The notes below the pieces were generated by a model that saw nothing but the letters and a program-made list of their open reading frames with translations, was not told where the DNA came from and searched no databases. From contig NC_020059.1 in assembly GCF_000330885.1 (NCBI RefSeq), forward strand, positions 2,779,001 through 2,843,000: a stretch of 64,000 nucleotides of DNA. The letters run 5' to 3'. Of the stretch, positions 43,856 to 52,481 are shown piece after piece; position 1 is the first letter of the stretch, and each line of letters opens with the position of its first letter. This DNA is from Rhizobium tropici CIAT 899. GTDB lineage: Bacteria; Pseudomonadota; Alphaproteobacteria; Rhizobiales; Rhizobiaceae. Both the position numbers and the translations under genes were made by a program.

Positions 43856-43927
43856 CTTAAACCCCTTTGCTCGCCTGCACCGGCAGGCGTTTCTCATGGG
43901 CAGAAGATGGTCTTGTGGAGCCTGTTT

Positions 43928-43945
43928 CGATAGCCCCGAATAGCC
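43928..43945 (-). promoter_or_regulatory. Candidate operator upstream of mhqO
   Basis: The plus strand reads CGATAGCCCCGAATAGCC. It differs from the copy at 13259-13275 by one inserted base and one or two substitutions. Read on the mhqO strand it contains two direct GGCTAT repeats. The binding protein is unknown. Confidence 0.4.
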
Positions 43946-44047
43946 AAACGGATTGTCTTCAATGAGTGAACGATAAACTGAAGTCGTTCACCTACAAGCC
44001 ATATCGCTCTCATCTGTTGATTCCAAATCGAAGCGGCATTAGATTAA

Positions 44048-44062
44048 GCTAGACAGTCTAGC
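44048..44062. promoter_or_regulatory. Operator-like palindrome of the toxin-antitoxin operon
   Basis: GCTAGAC-A-GTCTAGC is a perfect 7-bp inverted repeat, 14 nt before the antitoxin start. Phd/YefM antitoxins bind such palindromes to repress their own operon. Confidence 0.7.
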
Positions 44063-44075
44063 CGGAGGGGCTTCG

Positions 44076-44330
44076 ATGAATTGGCCGCTGCAGGATGCGA
44101 AGAACCAGTTTTCAAAAGTCGTGCAGAAAGCGCGCAGCGAGGGACCGCAAATCGTCACCTTGCGCGGCGAACGTGCGGCTGTCGTCCTATCTGCCGAAGA
44201 TTATGATGCCCTCTCAGCCGGCAAACCAAGCCTCGTCGACGATCTGCTATCCGGACCGGCATGGGATGACGAAATGACTGATGCCGTATCGAACCGCAGC
44301 AAAACGCCGAGCCGAGATATCCTCTTCTGA
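44076..44330 (+). CDS. Phd/YefM-family antitoxin
   Basis: 84 residues. The N-terminal DNA-binding fold has the typical WPLQDAKNQFSKVVQKARSEGPQIVTLRGERAAVVLSAEDYDAL. The C-terminal tail (PAWDDEMTDAVSNRSKTPSRDILF) is the flexible toxin-neutralising region. It is the first gene of the module, with a perfect palindrome before it. Its TGA stop overlaps the toxin ATG by one base, so the two are translationally coupled. Confidence 0.93.
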   Translation: MNWPLQDAKNQFSKVVQKARSEGPQIVTLRGERAAVVLSAEDYDALSAGKPSLVDDLLSGPAWDDEMTDAVSNRSKTPSRDILF

Positions 44331-44740
44331 TGTACCTCGTCGATACCAACGTCATCTCGGAAATCCGGCGCGGTAATTCCCAAGCGATTGACTGGCTGCG
44401 CTCGGTCGATCCCTCCACCATCTATCTGAGCGTCATCACACTTGGAGAGATCATGCGCGGGATTGCGCTCAAGCGAAAATCGGACCCGCGTACCGCAACA
44501 CATCTGGAGGGATGGTTGCGTAAGCTGCGGCACGATCATCGCAATCGCATCCTTCCCATTACCGATCAGATTGCCGTCGAATGGGGCCGCATCGCGGCAC
44601 AGCGCCCGCGCGGCGACGCCGACGGTTTGATCGCGGCAACGGCGATCGTTCATGATCTTATCGTCGTCACCCGCGACGTCGGAGATTTCGACGACACGGG
44701 CGCTTCGATCAGCAACCCATGGGACCAGACACCTTACTGA
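44330..44740 (+). CDS. PIN-domain toxin (VapC/FitB type ribonuclease)
   Basis: 136 residues. Acidic residues of the PIN active site are D5 ([12 protein letters not shown]), E40 ([12 protein letters not shown]), D98 ([16 protein letters not shown]) and D116 (VVTRDVGDF). The enzyme would cut RNA, often tRNA, when its antitoxin is degraded. The combination of a PIN toxin and a Phd-type antitoxin is well known. Its last bases overlap the end of the convergent ung gene by 7 nt. Confidence 0.93.
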   Translation: MYLVDTNVISEIRRGNSQAIDWLRSVDPSTIYLSVITLGEIMRGIALKRKSDPRTATHLEGWLRKLRHDHRNRILPITDQIAVEWGRIAAQRPRGDADGLIAATAIVHDLIVVTRDVGDFDDTGASISNPWDQTPY

Positions 44741-45435
44741 GCCTCGGGATTGCTCGGCAGCGCCCAGTCGATCGGATCCCGGCCCTGCTCGGCGAGATAG
44801 GCGTTAGCCTTGGAGAAATGCCGGCAGCCGAGGAAGCCGTTGTGGGCCGATAGCGGCGACGGATGCGCCGCCTTCAGCACCAGATGGCGTTCGGTATCGA
44901 CGAAGGCAGCCTTCTTCTGCGCATAGGAACCCCAGAGCATGAAGACGACCCCGTCGCATTCGTCGTTGACTTGGCGGATGACGGCGTCGGTGAAACGCTC
45001 CCAGCCCTTGCCTTGATGTGAGGCGGCCTGCGACTCCTCGACGGTCAGCACGCTGTTAAGCAGGAGCACGCCCTGCTTCGCCCAGCTTTCCAGAAAGCCG
45101 TGGCGTGCCGGCGGGATGCCAAGATCGGTTTCCAGTTCCTTGTAGATATTGACCAGAGATGGCGGAATGCGCACGCCGGGGCGTACGCTGAAGCAGAGCC
45201 CATGCGCCTGCCCAAAGCCGTGATAGGGGTCTTGCCCAAGAATGACGACCTGCACCTCGTCGAGCGGGGTCAGATCCAGAGCCCGGAAATATTCGCTGCC
45301 ACGGGGAAATATCACCTTGCCGCGCTGCTTTTCCTCGACGAGAAAGGCCTTGAGTTGCTGCATGTAGGGGCTTTCGAACTCCGGAGACAGCGCCTCTTTC
45401 CAGCTCTCCTCCAGCTTGATGTTCGCCTCAGCCAT
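44734..45435 (-). CDS. ung: Uracil-DNA glycosylase
   Basis: 233 residues, family-1 UDG. The water-activating motif GQDPYHG is at 67-73 with D69, and the leucine-loop motif [11 protein letters not shown] begins at H191. [21 protein letters not shown] and [22 protein letters not shown] are standard. It removes uracil from DNA as the first step of base-excision repair. GGAGGCCGGAAACG precedes the ATG. Its 3' end overlaps that of the convergent toxin gene. Confidence 0.97.
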   Translation of the reverse strand: MAEANIKLEESWKEALSPEFESPYMQQLKAFLVEEKQRGKVIFPRGSEYFRALDLTPLDEVQVVILGQDPYHGFGQAHGLCFSVRPGVRIPPSLVNIYKELETDLGIPPARHGFLESWAKQGVLLLNSVLTVEESQAASHQGKGWERFTDAVIRQVNDECDGVVFMLWGSYAQKKAAFVDTERHLVLKAAHPSPLSAHNGFLGCRHFSKANAYLAEQGRDPIDWALPSNPEAQ

Positions 45436-45663
45436 CGTTTCCGGCCTCCGTCAGTTGTCAGCATGCCGATTGAGGATGAAAGCGACGGCATGTCAAGAAC
45501 ATGGCTGGGGCTGAGGTAGGGAGATCACAGTTTTCGGGAGGTGGCGCGGCTTGGTTCCAATCTTCACGTAAATGGCGCAATGATAAAAATACGACACGCA
45601 AGCGTTGACAAGGCGGTTCGCTTCGGCCATTGGAAACCATCCCAATTTTCCGACCGGTGCCCC

Positions 45664-46203
45664 ATGCTTCCCTTGCATTCCCTTGGCGAGCGCATTGTCG
45701 TGCTCGGTCCTTCCAATGCCGGTAAGTCAACCCTGGCGGTTGCACTTTCCAAAAAACTTGGCTTTCCAACGATCCATCTCGATCAGCTTCATCATCTGCC
45801 CCATACCGATTGGCAACAGCGCCCAGAAGCAGAATTCGCCGCGCTGCACGATGCGGCCATTCTTGGCGAGCAGTGGATCATGGAAGGCAATTATACGCGC
45901 TTGATGCCGCAACGTTTGGCTCGTGCTACCGGTGCCATCCTCATCGACTCCAATCATTGGCTGCGCTTTTCCCGCTATCTCAAGCGGACCCTGATCAACC
46001 GCTCAGATCGAGCGGGCCATCTCGAAGGCGCCAAGGATAGCATCAAATGGGAGATGATTCACTGGGTACTCGTGAAGACGCGCAATAGCGGCGCCAAATA
46101 CGCAAAAATCCTGCGAGAAGCCGAATTGCCGATGGTGGAATGCCACACAGCCGAGGCTCTCAATAACCTTTATCGGGCATGGGATCTGCCAAGCAGACGA
46201 TAA
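45664..46203 (+). CDS. P-loop nucleoside kinase-like protein (adenylate kinase/FlaR type)
   Basis: 179 residues from the ATG at 45664. Walker A GPSNAGKS is at 15-22, and FPTIHLDQLHHLPHTDWQQRPEAEF and WIMEGNYTRLMPQRL match the small family related to adenylate kinase and once annotated as DNA topology modulation protein FlaR. The natural substrate is unknown. Longer in-frame starts to 45541 add an unrelated N-terminus and were rejected. It is monocistronic. Confidence 0.82.
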   Translation: MLPLHSLGERIVVLGPSNAGKSTLAVALSKKLGFPTIHLDQLHHLPHTDWQQRPEAEFAALHDAAILGEQWIMEGNYTRLMPQRLARATGAILIDSNHWLRFSRYLKRTLINRSDRAGHLEGAKDSIKWEMIHWVLVKTRNSGAKYAKILREAELPMVECHTAEALNNLYRAWDLPSRR

Positions 46204-46248
46204 GCTTCATACCGAAATGCTCGCGTTGAGTTAACGCACCCTCCCCAA

Positions 46249-48696
46249 TCACCCCTTGATCCGCTCCATCTGCGGATCATAAAGGGGCTTCAGCGACACC
46301 TGGCACGGCACGCGCTGTTGCGCGACATCGAGCTCGTACCGACCCGAAAGCACAAAATCCTCGGTCACCCCACCGGGATTGCGGACATAGCCGTAGCCGA
46401 TGGCCTTGCCGATCGTATAGCCATAGCCGCCGCTCGACAGCCAGCCGACGCGCTGGCCATCGCGATAGATCGTCTCGCGGCCGAGAAGCACGATTTCGGG
46501 ATCATCGGGCACGTAGCAGGCGAGCATCTTCTTCACGCCCGAAGCGATCTGCCGCTCGATCGCCGCGCGGCCACGAAACGCGATGTCCTTTTTCGTCTTC
46601 ACCGCCCAGGCAAGCCCGGCTTCGATGGGCGTATGGTCCGGCCCGATATCCGAGCCCCAGGCGCGATAGCCCTTCTCCAGCCGGCAGCTTTCGATGGCGC
46701 GATAGCCTGCATTGACGAGGCCGTGCTCGCGCCCAGCCGCCATCAGCACGTCATAGACAGTCGTGGCATATTCCACCGGGACATGCAGCTCATAACCGAG
46801 TTCGCCGACATAGGTGATGCGCAGTGCTCGTACCGGGCAGCCGGCGATACCGACGGTCTTCACCTTGCCGAAGGGGAATGCGGCGTTCAAAACGTCGGCC
46901 GAGGTCACGGCCTGCAAGATCGAACGCGACTTCGGCCCCATCAGCGACAAGACCGAATAGGCTGAGGTTACATCCACCAGCTCCGCATGCATCTCCGCCG
47001 GAATGTTTCGGGCGATCCAGTCGAAGTCATGAGTGGCAAAGCCCGTGCCCGTCGTGATGTAGAATTCGTTCTCGGCAATGCGGGCGACGGTGACGTCGCA
47101 CTCGATGCCACCCCGGTCGTTGAGCATCTGGGTATAGGTCAGGGCGCCAACTGGCCTGGCGACGTCGTTGGAAGCGATCCAGGAGATCGCCGCCTCGGCA
47201 TCCCTGCCCTTCAGCACGAATTTGGCAAAGGAGGTCTGGTCGAAAATAACGGCCGCTTCGCGCACAGCCTTATGCTCCCGGCCGACGGCATCGAACCAGT
47301 TCTGCCGTTCATACGTGTACTCGTCCTTCGGCTCCTCGCCGGCAAAGAGATCGGCAAACCAGTTCGGCCGCTCCCATCCGAGCTTTTCGCCGAAGCAGGC
47401 ACCTTGCGCCTTCAGCCGATCATAGAGTGGCGACTTGCGGCAGGGACGGCCGCTGGAATGCTCTTCAAACGGCCAGGCCATGGTGTAGTGCTTGCCATAG
47501 GCTTCCAGCGTGCGGGTGCGCACCCAGTCGGTATCGAAATGCGGGCGGCCGAAGCGCCTGATATCGACCGGCCAGAGATCGTAGGGCGGCTCGCCCTTGG
47601 CGACCCATTCGGCAAGCGCCATGCCTGCCCCGCCGGCCGAGGCAATACCAAAGGCGTTGAAGCCGGCGCCGACGAAGAAGTTCTTCAGTTCCGGCGCCTC
47701 GCCGAGAATGAAATTGCCATCAGGGGTAAAGCTCTCCGGCCCGCATAGCAGCTGCTTGACGCCAGCCGTCTGCAGCGCCGGCACACGCACCAGCGCCTGC
47801 TCCATGATCTGCTCGAAATGATCGAAATTGCTGTCGAGCAGCGTGTAGTGGAAATCCCTGGGGATGCCATCGAGCGCCCAGGGGATGGGATTGGGCTCAT
47901 AGCCGCCCATGACAAGCCCGCCGACCTCCTCCTTGTAATAGGTCAGCCGATCCGGATCGCGCAGCGTCGGCAGGTTCGAGGGCACGCCGAAGGATTCGGT
48001 GATGAGATATTGATGCTCGACCGAGACGAGCGGGACGTTGACGCCGAAACGACCGGCAAAGGTCCGTGTCCATTGCCCGGCGCAGACGACGACACGCTCG
48101 CATTCGATGCGGCCTTTCTCGGTGATGACGGCACGAATTCGGCCCTTGTCGATCTCCAGATCGAGAACTTCCATATCCTCAAAGATCGACACACCGCTCA
48201 TGCGGGCGCCCTTCGCCAGGGCCTGAGTGATGTCGGAGGGATTGGCCTGCCCGTCGGTTGGCAGGAAGGCGGCGCCGACAAGATCGTCGATATCCATCAG
48301 CGGCCAGAGATCGAAAGCCTCCTTGGGCGTCAGCAGATGCATCTGCAGGCCAAAGGACTGTGCCGTCGTCGCCTGCCGCTTCACCTCCGTCCAGCGCTCC
48401 TCGTTGCAGGCAAGGCGCAGGCCGCCGTTCATCTTCCAGCCGGTGGCAAGCCCCGTCTCCGCCTCGAGCTTCTTGTAGAGATCGACGGAATAGCCGAGCA
48501 TCTGCGTGATGTTGGCGCTTGTGCGCAGCTGGCCGACAAGACCGGCGGCATGGAAGGTCGTGCCCGACGTCAGCTTCTTGCGCTCCAAAAGCACGGTATC
48601 GGTAAAGCCGAGCTTGCCAAGATGGTAGGCCGTCGAGCAACCGATGATGCCGCCGCCGATAACGACGGTCTTTGCTGTAGCCGGCAGTTCCTTCAT
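46249..48696 (-). CDS. Dimethylglycine/sarcosine dehydrogenase family FAD enzyme with GcvT domain, second gene
   Basis: 815 residues with the same architecture as the gene at 10748. The FAD motif GGGIIGCSTAYHLGKLG is at 14-30 and H49 in SGTTFHAAGLVGQL matches the flavin-linked histidine. The C-terminal GcvT domain has SLMGPKSRSIL, ITYVGELGYELHVP and CRLEKGYRAWGSDIGPDHTPIEAGL, the latter typical of sarcosine/dimethylglycine dehydrogenases. The two proteins are clearly diverged, so they probably act on different N-methyl glycines or related methylated amines. It follows the kinase-like gene by 9 nt. Confidence 0.9.
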   Translation of the reverse strand: MKELPATAKTVVIGGGIIGCSTAYHLGKLGFTDTVLLERKKLTSGTTFHAAGLVGQLRTSANITQMLGYSVDLYKKLEAETGLATGWKMNGGLRLACNEERWTEVKRQATTAQSFGLQMHLLTPKEAFDLWPLMDIDDLVGAAFLPTDGQANPSDITQALAKGARMSGVSIFEDMEVLDLEIDKGRIRAVITEKGRIECERVVVCAGQWTRTFAGRFGVNVPLVSVEHQYLITESFGVPSNLPTLRDPDRLTYYKEEVGGLVMGGYEPNPIPWALDGIPRDFHYTLLDSNFDHFEQIMEQALVRVPALQTAGVKQLLCGPESFTPDGNFILGEAPELKNFFVGAGFNAFGIASAGGAGMALAEWVAKGEPPYDLWPVDIRRFGRPHFDTDWVRTRTLEAYGKHYTMAWPFEEHSSGRPCRKSPLYDRLKAQGACFGEKLGWERPNWFADLFAGEEPKDEYTYERQNWFDAVGREHKAVREAAVIFDQTSFAKFVLKGRDAEAAISWIASNDVARPVGALTYTQMLNDRGGIECDVTVARIAENEFYITTGTGFATHDFDWIARNIPAEMHAELVDVTSAYSVLSLMGPKSRSILQAVTSADVLNAAFPFGKVKTVGIAGCPVRALRITYVGELGYELHVPVEYATTVYDVLMAAGREHGLVNAGYRAIESCRLEKGYRAWGSDIGPDHTPIEAGLAWAVKTKKDIAFRGRAAIERQIASGVKKMLACYVPDDPEIVLLGRETIYRDGQRVGWLSSGGYGYTIGKAIGYGYVRNPGGVTEDFVLSGRYELDVAQQRVPCQVSLKPLYDPQMERIKG

Positions 48697-48705
48697 CGTG
48701 TCACC

Positions 48706-49584
48706 TCAAGAATTGCGAAAACCCTGCCAAGCGCTCTCGAAGCGCCGCAGATTTTCAGCTGTATAGGAAGAATAATCGAAATCGATGTCGGAATGGATTT
48801 CCGAAACCATGCTCCACATCGTCTCGCGCAGGAGGGAAGCACATTTCATCGCGTGATAGCGCCGGCGCAGATCGTCACCGACAGGAGCCTCGAAATAGGC
48901 CTCCAGCATCGCCTCTTCCTGCGCCTCAGAGAATTCATTATTGGAGGCAAGGCCGCCAAGATCGAAAAACGGCGTGTTGAAGCCGGCATAATCCCAATCG
49001 ATCAGCCAGAGCCGCTTGCCGTCATCAAGGAAATTCGCCGCCAGCAGATCGTTGTGTCCGAAGGCGATTTCGAAAGGACCGGCTTCGCGTTCGAGCCGCT
49101 CGGCAATCTCCAGGAAGGAAATCAGCCGCGACTTGTGCCGGCTACCACCAGCCTCGAGAACGGCCGCATAATCCCTGACCACATGGAAGACCCAGAAGAT
49201 CGCCGCCGGTCCGCGAAAATGCCGGGCGACGTCCCGGTGACAAGACCGGACGAGCGGCACGACGCGGCTCATCATTGCCGGCTTTCCTATGTCGTCGGCC
49301 GCCAGCGGTTTTGCGTCGATATAGTCGAGCACCAATATGCCGGGCTCGTGATGAACGACGGCAGGCGAAAGACCGGCGGCATGCGCAGCTCTGCTCGCCG
49401 CCACCTCGTTTGCACGGCTGATGTGATGAACGGGAATGTCCGATCCAAGCCGCACGACGAAGCGGCGACCATCATTGCTGACCAGATAGTTGCGATTGGT
49501 AATGCCGCCGACAAGCGGTTCGATGTCGATCGGCCCGCGCCAGATGCTGAGAGAATGTATCCTGTCTTCCGCTGTCGCAGTCAT
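48706..49584 (-). CDS. Choline/ethanolamine kinase-like phosphotransferase (APH fold)
   Basis: 292 residues from the ATG at 49584 with GGAGGGGGA before it. The protein-kinase-like APH fold shows PLVGGITNRNYLVSNDGRRFVVRLG near the N-terminus, the catalytic loop AFGHNDLLAANFL with the HxDxxxxN pattern, and the metal motif LIDWDYAGFNTPFFDLGGLASN. FDLGGLASNNEFS is typical of choline/ethanolamine kinases. It is cotranscribed with the downstream dehydrogenase, which suggests a link to choline or methylated-amine metabolism. The phosphorylated substrate is not proven. Confidence 0.85.
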   Translation of the reverse strand: MTATAEDRIHSLSIWRGPIDIEPLVGGITNRNYLVSNDGRRFVVRLGSDIPVHHISRANEVAASRAAHAAGLSPAVVHHEPGILVLDYIDAKPLAADDIGKPAMMSRVVPLVRSCHRDVARHFRGPAAIFWVFHVVRDYAAVLEAGGSRHKSRLISFLEIAERLEREAGPFEIAFGHNDLLAANFLDDGKRLWLIDWDYAGFNTPFFDLGGLASNNEFSEAQEEAMLEAYFEAPVGDDLRRRYHAMKCASLLRETMWSMVSEIHSDIDFDYSSYTAENLRRFESAWQGFRNS

Positions 49585-49894
49585 TCCCCCTCCGGTCCTG
49601 CCGCTGAGCATCCTTCGGATGTGAAAGGTTCCCCACAAACGTGAGGCTGTCAAGAACCGACCCACAAAATGAAACGAATATTTGGTTTTTTGTTGGAATT
49701 GGTCAGCCATCCCCAATAGGATGAACTATGGATATTCTGAAGACTACGCTTCACCGTAGGTGAGATTTGTCTTAAAAACTCAAGCGCGAAGCAGCCGGAT
49801 GAAGGCTGTGCGCATTATGGACCCGGCGGGGTGCAGGACAGCCAGTTGGAGCCACGAAAATTTGGGATCAATACCCACAACAGGATCAGGAACC
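49585..49894. promoter_or_regulatory. Divergent promoter region of the kinase-dehydrogenase pair and the DeoR gene
   Basis: 310 nt without a gene. The stretch at 49664-49697 (CAAAATGAAACG..TTTGGTTTTTTG) is an imperfect dyad of A-tracts and T-tracts, a plausible operator for a DeoR-type repressor. The region should hold both promoters. Confidence 0.4.
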
Positions 49895-50704
49895 ATGCCG
49901 GGCACATCCCAGCCACCGCAGCACTCCAACCATCGCGAGCGCGAGATTCTCGAGGAATTGCGGTTAGCCGGCGGCGCCAGCCGCATACAATTCCTGGCTG
50001 AACGGCTCGGCGTTTCCGAGGAAACCATCCGCCGCAACATCCGCAGCCTTGAGGCCAATGGGCTCGTGACCAAGGTGCATGGCGGGGTTCATATCAAGGA
50101 CTCGATGATCGAGCCGCCGTTGCATCTGCGCATGAACGAAAATGCCGAGGCCAAGCGGATGATCGCCGCCTCGGTCGCCGCGATGATCGAGCATGGCGAT
50201 GCCCTCTTCCTCGATGTCGGCTCGACCACTGCCTTTATCGCCGTCGCGCTGCAGAAGCATCAGAACCTCTTCGTCGTCACGAACGCCGTCGCCGTTGCCC
50301 ATGCGCTTGCCACCCGCAACGGCAATCGGGTCTTCTTTGCGGGCGGCGAACTGCGGGGTCACGATGGCGGCACCTTCGGCATGGAAGCGGCCAATTTCCT
50401 GCGTCGTTTCAATGTACGCCACGCGATCCTCTCGGTCGGCGCCATCAACGCCGCCTCGGGCTTCATGCTGCACGATCTCGAAGAAGCGGAATATTCGCGC
50501 GAAGCGGCCAGCCGCGCCGAAAACTGCATCGTCGTTGCCGACAGCGCCAAGTTCGGCCGCAGCGCGCCGATCGTTTTGAACGAGCCGGAAAACTTCAACG
50601 TTCTGGTTACGGACGACACTCCACCGGCCGACATCCTGGCCATGCTGGAACGCAACGAGATCGAGCTCGTCATTGCCAACCGGCAGCGGGACGAACGGCG
50701 TTGA
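49895..50704 (+). CDS. DeoR/GlpR-family transcriptional regulator
   Basis: 269 residues from the ATG at 49895, preceded by CAGGATCAGGAACC. The N-terminal helix-turn-helix is in REREILEELRLAGGASRIQFLAERLGVSEETIRRNIRSLEANGLVTKVHGGVHI, the DeoR signature. The effector domain has FLDVGSTTAFIAVAL and FFAGGELRGHDGGTFGMEA, the sugar-phosphate-binding core. It is divergent from the kinase and dehydrogenase genes and probably controls them. The ligand would be a phosphorylated compound, perhaps the product of the kinase. Confidence 0.92.
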   Translation: MPGTSQPPQHSNHREREILEELRLAGGASRIQFLAERLGVSEETIRRNIRSLEANGLVTKVHGGVHIKDSMIEPPLHLRMNENAEAKRMIAASVAAMIEHGDALFLDVGSTTAFIAVALQKHQNLFVVTNAVAVAHALATRNGNRVFFAGGELRGHDGGTFGMEAANFLRRFNVRHAILSVGAINAASGFMLHDLEEAEYSREAASRAENCIVVADSAKFGRSAPIVLNEPENFNVLVTDDTPPADILAMLERNEIELVIANRQRDERR

Positions 50705-50729
50705 GCTGGAACGCTTCCGGCAAGAGTTG

Positions 50730-52358
50730 TCAGGCAGCTCGTACCCAATTTTCGCCCGTCATAGGCTCTCCCGAAGACGTTCGCAGAATCCAATGCGGTA
50801 CCGTCGGACCGGCAAATTCGAAGGTCAGCCGAAGAAGCCCGCGATAGCCTTCCCATAGCGACGAAGGCAACCGCGCGTACCCGTTGGTCCAGCGGCGGCA
50901 GCCGTCCTCGACATAATGAAAACCGTCAGTCAGCCGGCTGTCGTCAGCGAGTAGATGCCTGGGTTCCGCAACACCATCCTCAACCACCAATTTCAAAAGG
51001 CAGAGACCGAGCCGGCGACCATCGCCGGAAGAGCTGATGAGATTCGGCGCGCCCCATTCGGAAGCAAGCCATAGCTCTACAACAGACGCCGGCACATGAA
51101 ACTCCGCCAGCCAGCCCTTGATGACTGGATCGATACGCTGCCCGTCAGCAACCAGATGCACATCGGCAAGAGGATCGTCACTCAACGCCCAGCCGATATC
51201 CAATGCTCGCGCGCGGAGCTGCATCCGAACGGCGTCGACCAGCGGCCCTTCCGAGACATAGGCAAGACATCTTTCCCCACCACTCCCATGCGAGCGGGTC
51301 GAGCTACCCTTCGTCTCAGAAAAGAAATCGCGGTTTCCGTGGTCGATATAGCTTTCAGTCGACAATCCACTGGTCACGAGAATATCGTGCTCATCCAACT
51401 CGACATGCCAATATTGCACCTTCGCACACTCGAGGTGATCGATTGTCGCCCCGTTCACAAGTGCCGAGGCTGGGATCAAGATATCGGTTACGACGGCGGT
51501 GCAGATGCCATGTGCCGGCGAAACAAGCAGATCTTGCGACGGCTTGTTTGCTCCAAGAGCGCCGGCCGCGATGCGGATTGGCCAGCATGCGCGAGGATCG
51601 ATTACATTGGTGCAATCAAGCTCTGTACTTCCGATCCATCGGATCGGGCGGTGTTGCGATGACGCCGTGATGGCTACGTCTCCAACACGCAGTTCCTCGA
51701 CAGGAACGTCGCCTCGTGTCGTGCGGACGAGCGTCCCTGTGACAAGACAAACGATGATCGTTCCGGTGGCGGCATCCAGTACAAACGTCGAAGGATTGAA
51801 ATCGGCAGCGAAGTTGAGCGTATAGTTGCCCGCGGACGTCACGAATGTCGCCGTCTGCCCGTCGACCGAAATATTCGAGACCGCGCCCGGACCGTTATAG
51901 GCTATGGTTGCCGAATTCATTTGGCTGTACTTCTCAATAGTCCCATCGAATTGCGTGGAAAAATTGAAGTGCCCGTCATCGCCCATCACTACCACTTGAG
52001 ACGAGCCCGATCCGCCCCACTGATAACTGCCTCCGACAAAGACCCAGCCTACAGCAGAGGTCACCCCGCTGCCCGCTTCGAGATGGGACAGGGAGCTAAC
52101 GGAGATACCTCCGCCGCCGATGATCGGCCCATCTATCTTTATCCAGGTTTGGGCGAAGCCGGCATAAAGGCTGAGGGTGCTTGTGGGGGAAACAAAGAGG
52201 CTGCCGATATCAGGCTGATGTCCACGTGGAGGGCTAATAATGGCGCCATTAGTTATGACGATAGAGTCTCCAGCGTCCGGAAGACCGTTCGGGGACCAAT
52301 TGGCGGGATCTATCCAAATATTGTTGTGGTCGTTGTCTGTCCAAGTGTAGGTTGTCAT
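50730..52358 (-). CDS. Hint-domain (Hint_2) protein
   Basis: 542 residues. The N-terminal 200 residues are a glycine- and serine-rich beta-repeat region without signal peptide (MTTYTWTDNDHNNIWIDPANW). At 204 the Hint domain begins with its cysteine nucleophile in VCLVTGTLVRTTRGDVPVEELRVGDVAIT, followed by H283 in SPAHGI and the closing HVELDEHDILVTSGLSTESYID. This is the Hedgehog/intein splicing fold (Hint_2). The C-terminal 190 residues (LADVHLVADGQRIDPVIKGW..) look like the tail usual in rhizobial Hint proteins. Type I or other leaderless secretion and self-cleavage are possible but unproven. It is monocistronic with AGGGGA before the ATG. Confidence 0.85.
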   Translation of the reverse strand: MTTYTWTDNDHNNIWIDPANWSPNGLPDAGDSIVITNGAIISPPRGHQPDIGSLFVSPTSTLSLYAGFAQTWIKIDGPIIGGGGISVSSLSHLEAGSGVTSAVGWVFVGGSYQWGGSGSSQVVVMGDDGHFNFSTQFDGTIEKYSQMNSATIAYNGPGAVSNISVDGQTATFVTSAGNYTLNFAADFNPSTFVLDAATGTIIVCLVTGTLVRTTRGDVPVEELRVGDVAITASSQHRPIRWIGSTELDCTNVIDPRACWPIRIAAGALGANKPSQDLLVSPAHGICTAVVTDILIPASALVNGATIDHLECAKVQYWHVELDEHDILVTSGLSTESYIDHGNRDFFSETKGSSTRSHGSGGERCLAYVSEGPLVDAVRMQLRARALDIGWALSDDPLADVHLVADGQRIDPVIKGWLAEFHVPASVVELWLASEWGAPNLISSSGDGRRLGLCLLKLVVEDGVAEPRHLLADDSRLTDGFHYVEDGCRRWTNGYARLPSSLWEGYRGLLRLTFEFAGPTVPHWILRTSSGEPMTGENWVRAA

Positions 52359-52481
52359 CGATATCCCCTCGGATCATGACGCCACCTGAACGAGCTGTAG
52401 AGACGTCTATCGGCTGGCGAGTATTACGGTAGCACCCGCCTCGCCTATTAGTCGAGTCGAATATATCAATCTCCCAGCTGC

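Noticed and set aside
45541..45663. N-terminal extension of the P-loop kinase-like protein
   Set aside because: The extra 41 residues are unlike the family and the ATG at 45664 gives the usual N-terminus.
47818..49644. 608-codon plus-strand frame
   Set aside because: It lies opposite the second dimethylglycine dehydrogenase and the kinase gene; no domain is recognisable.
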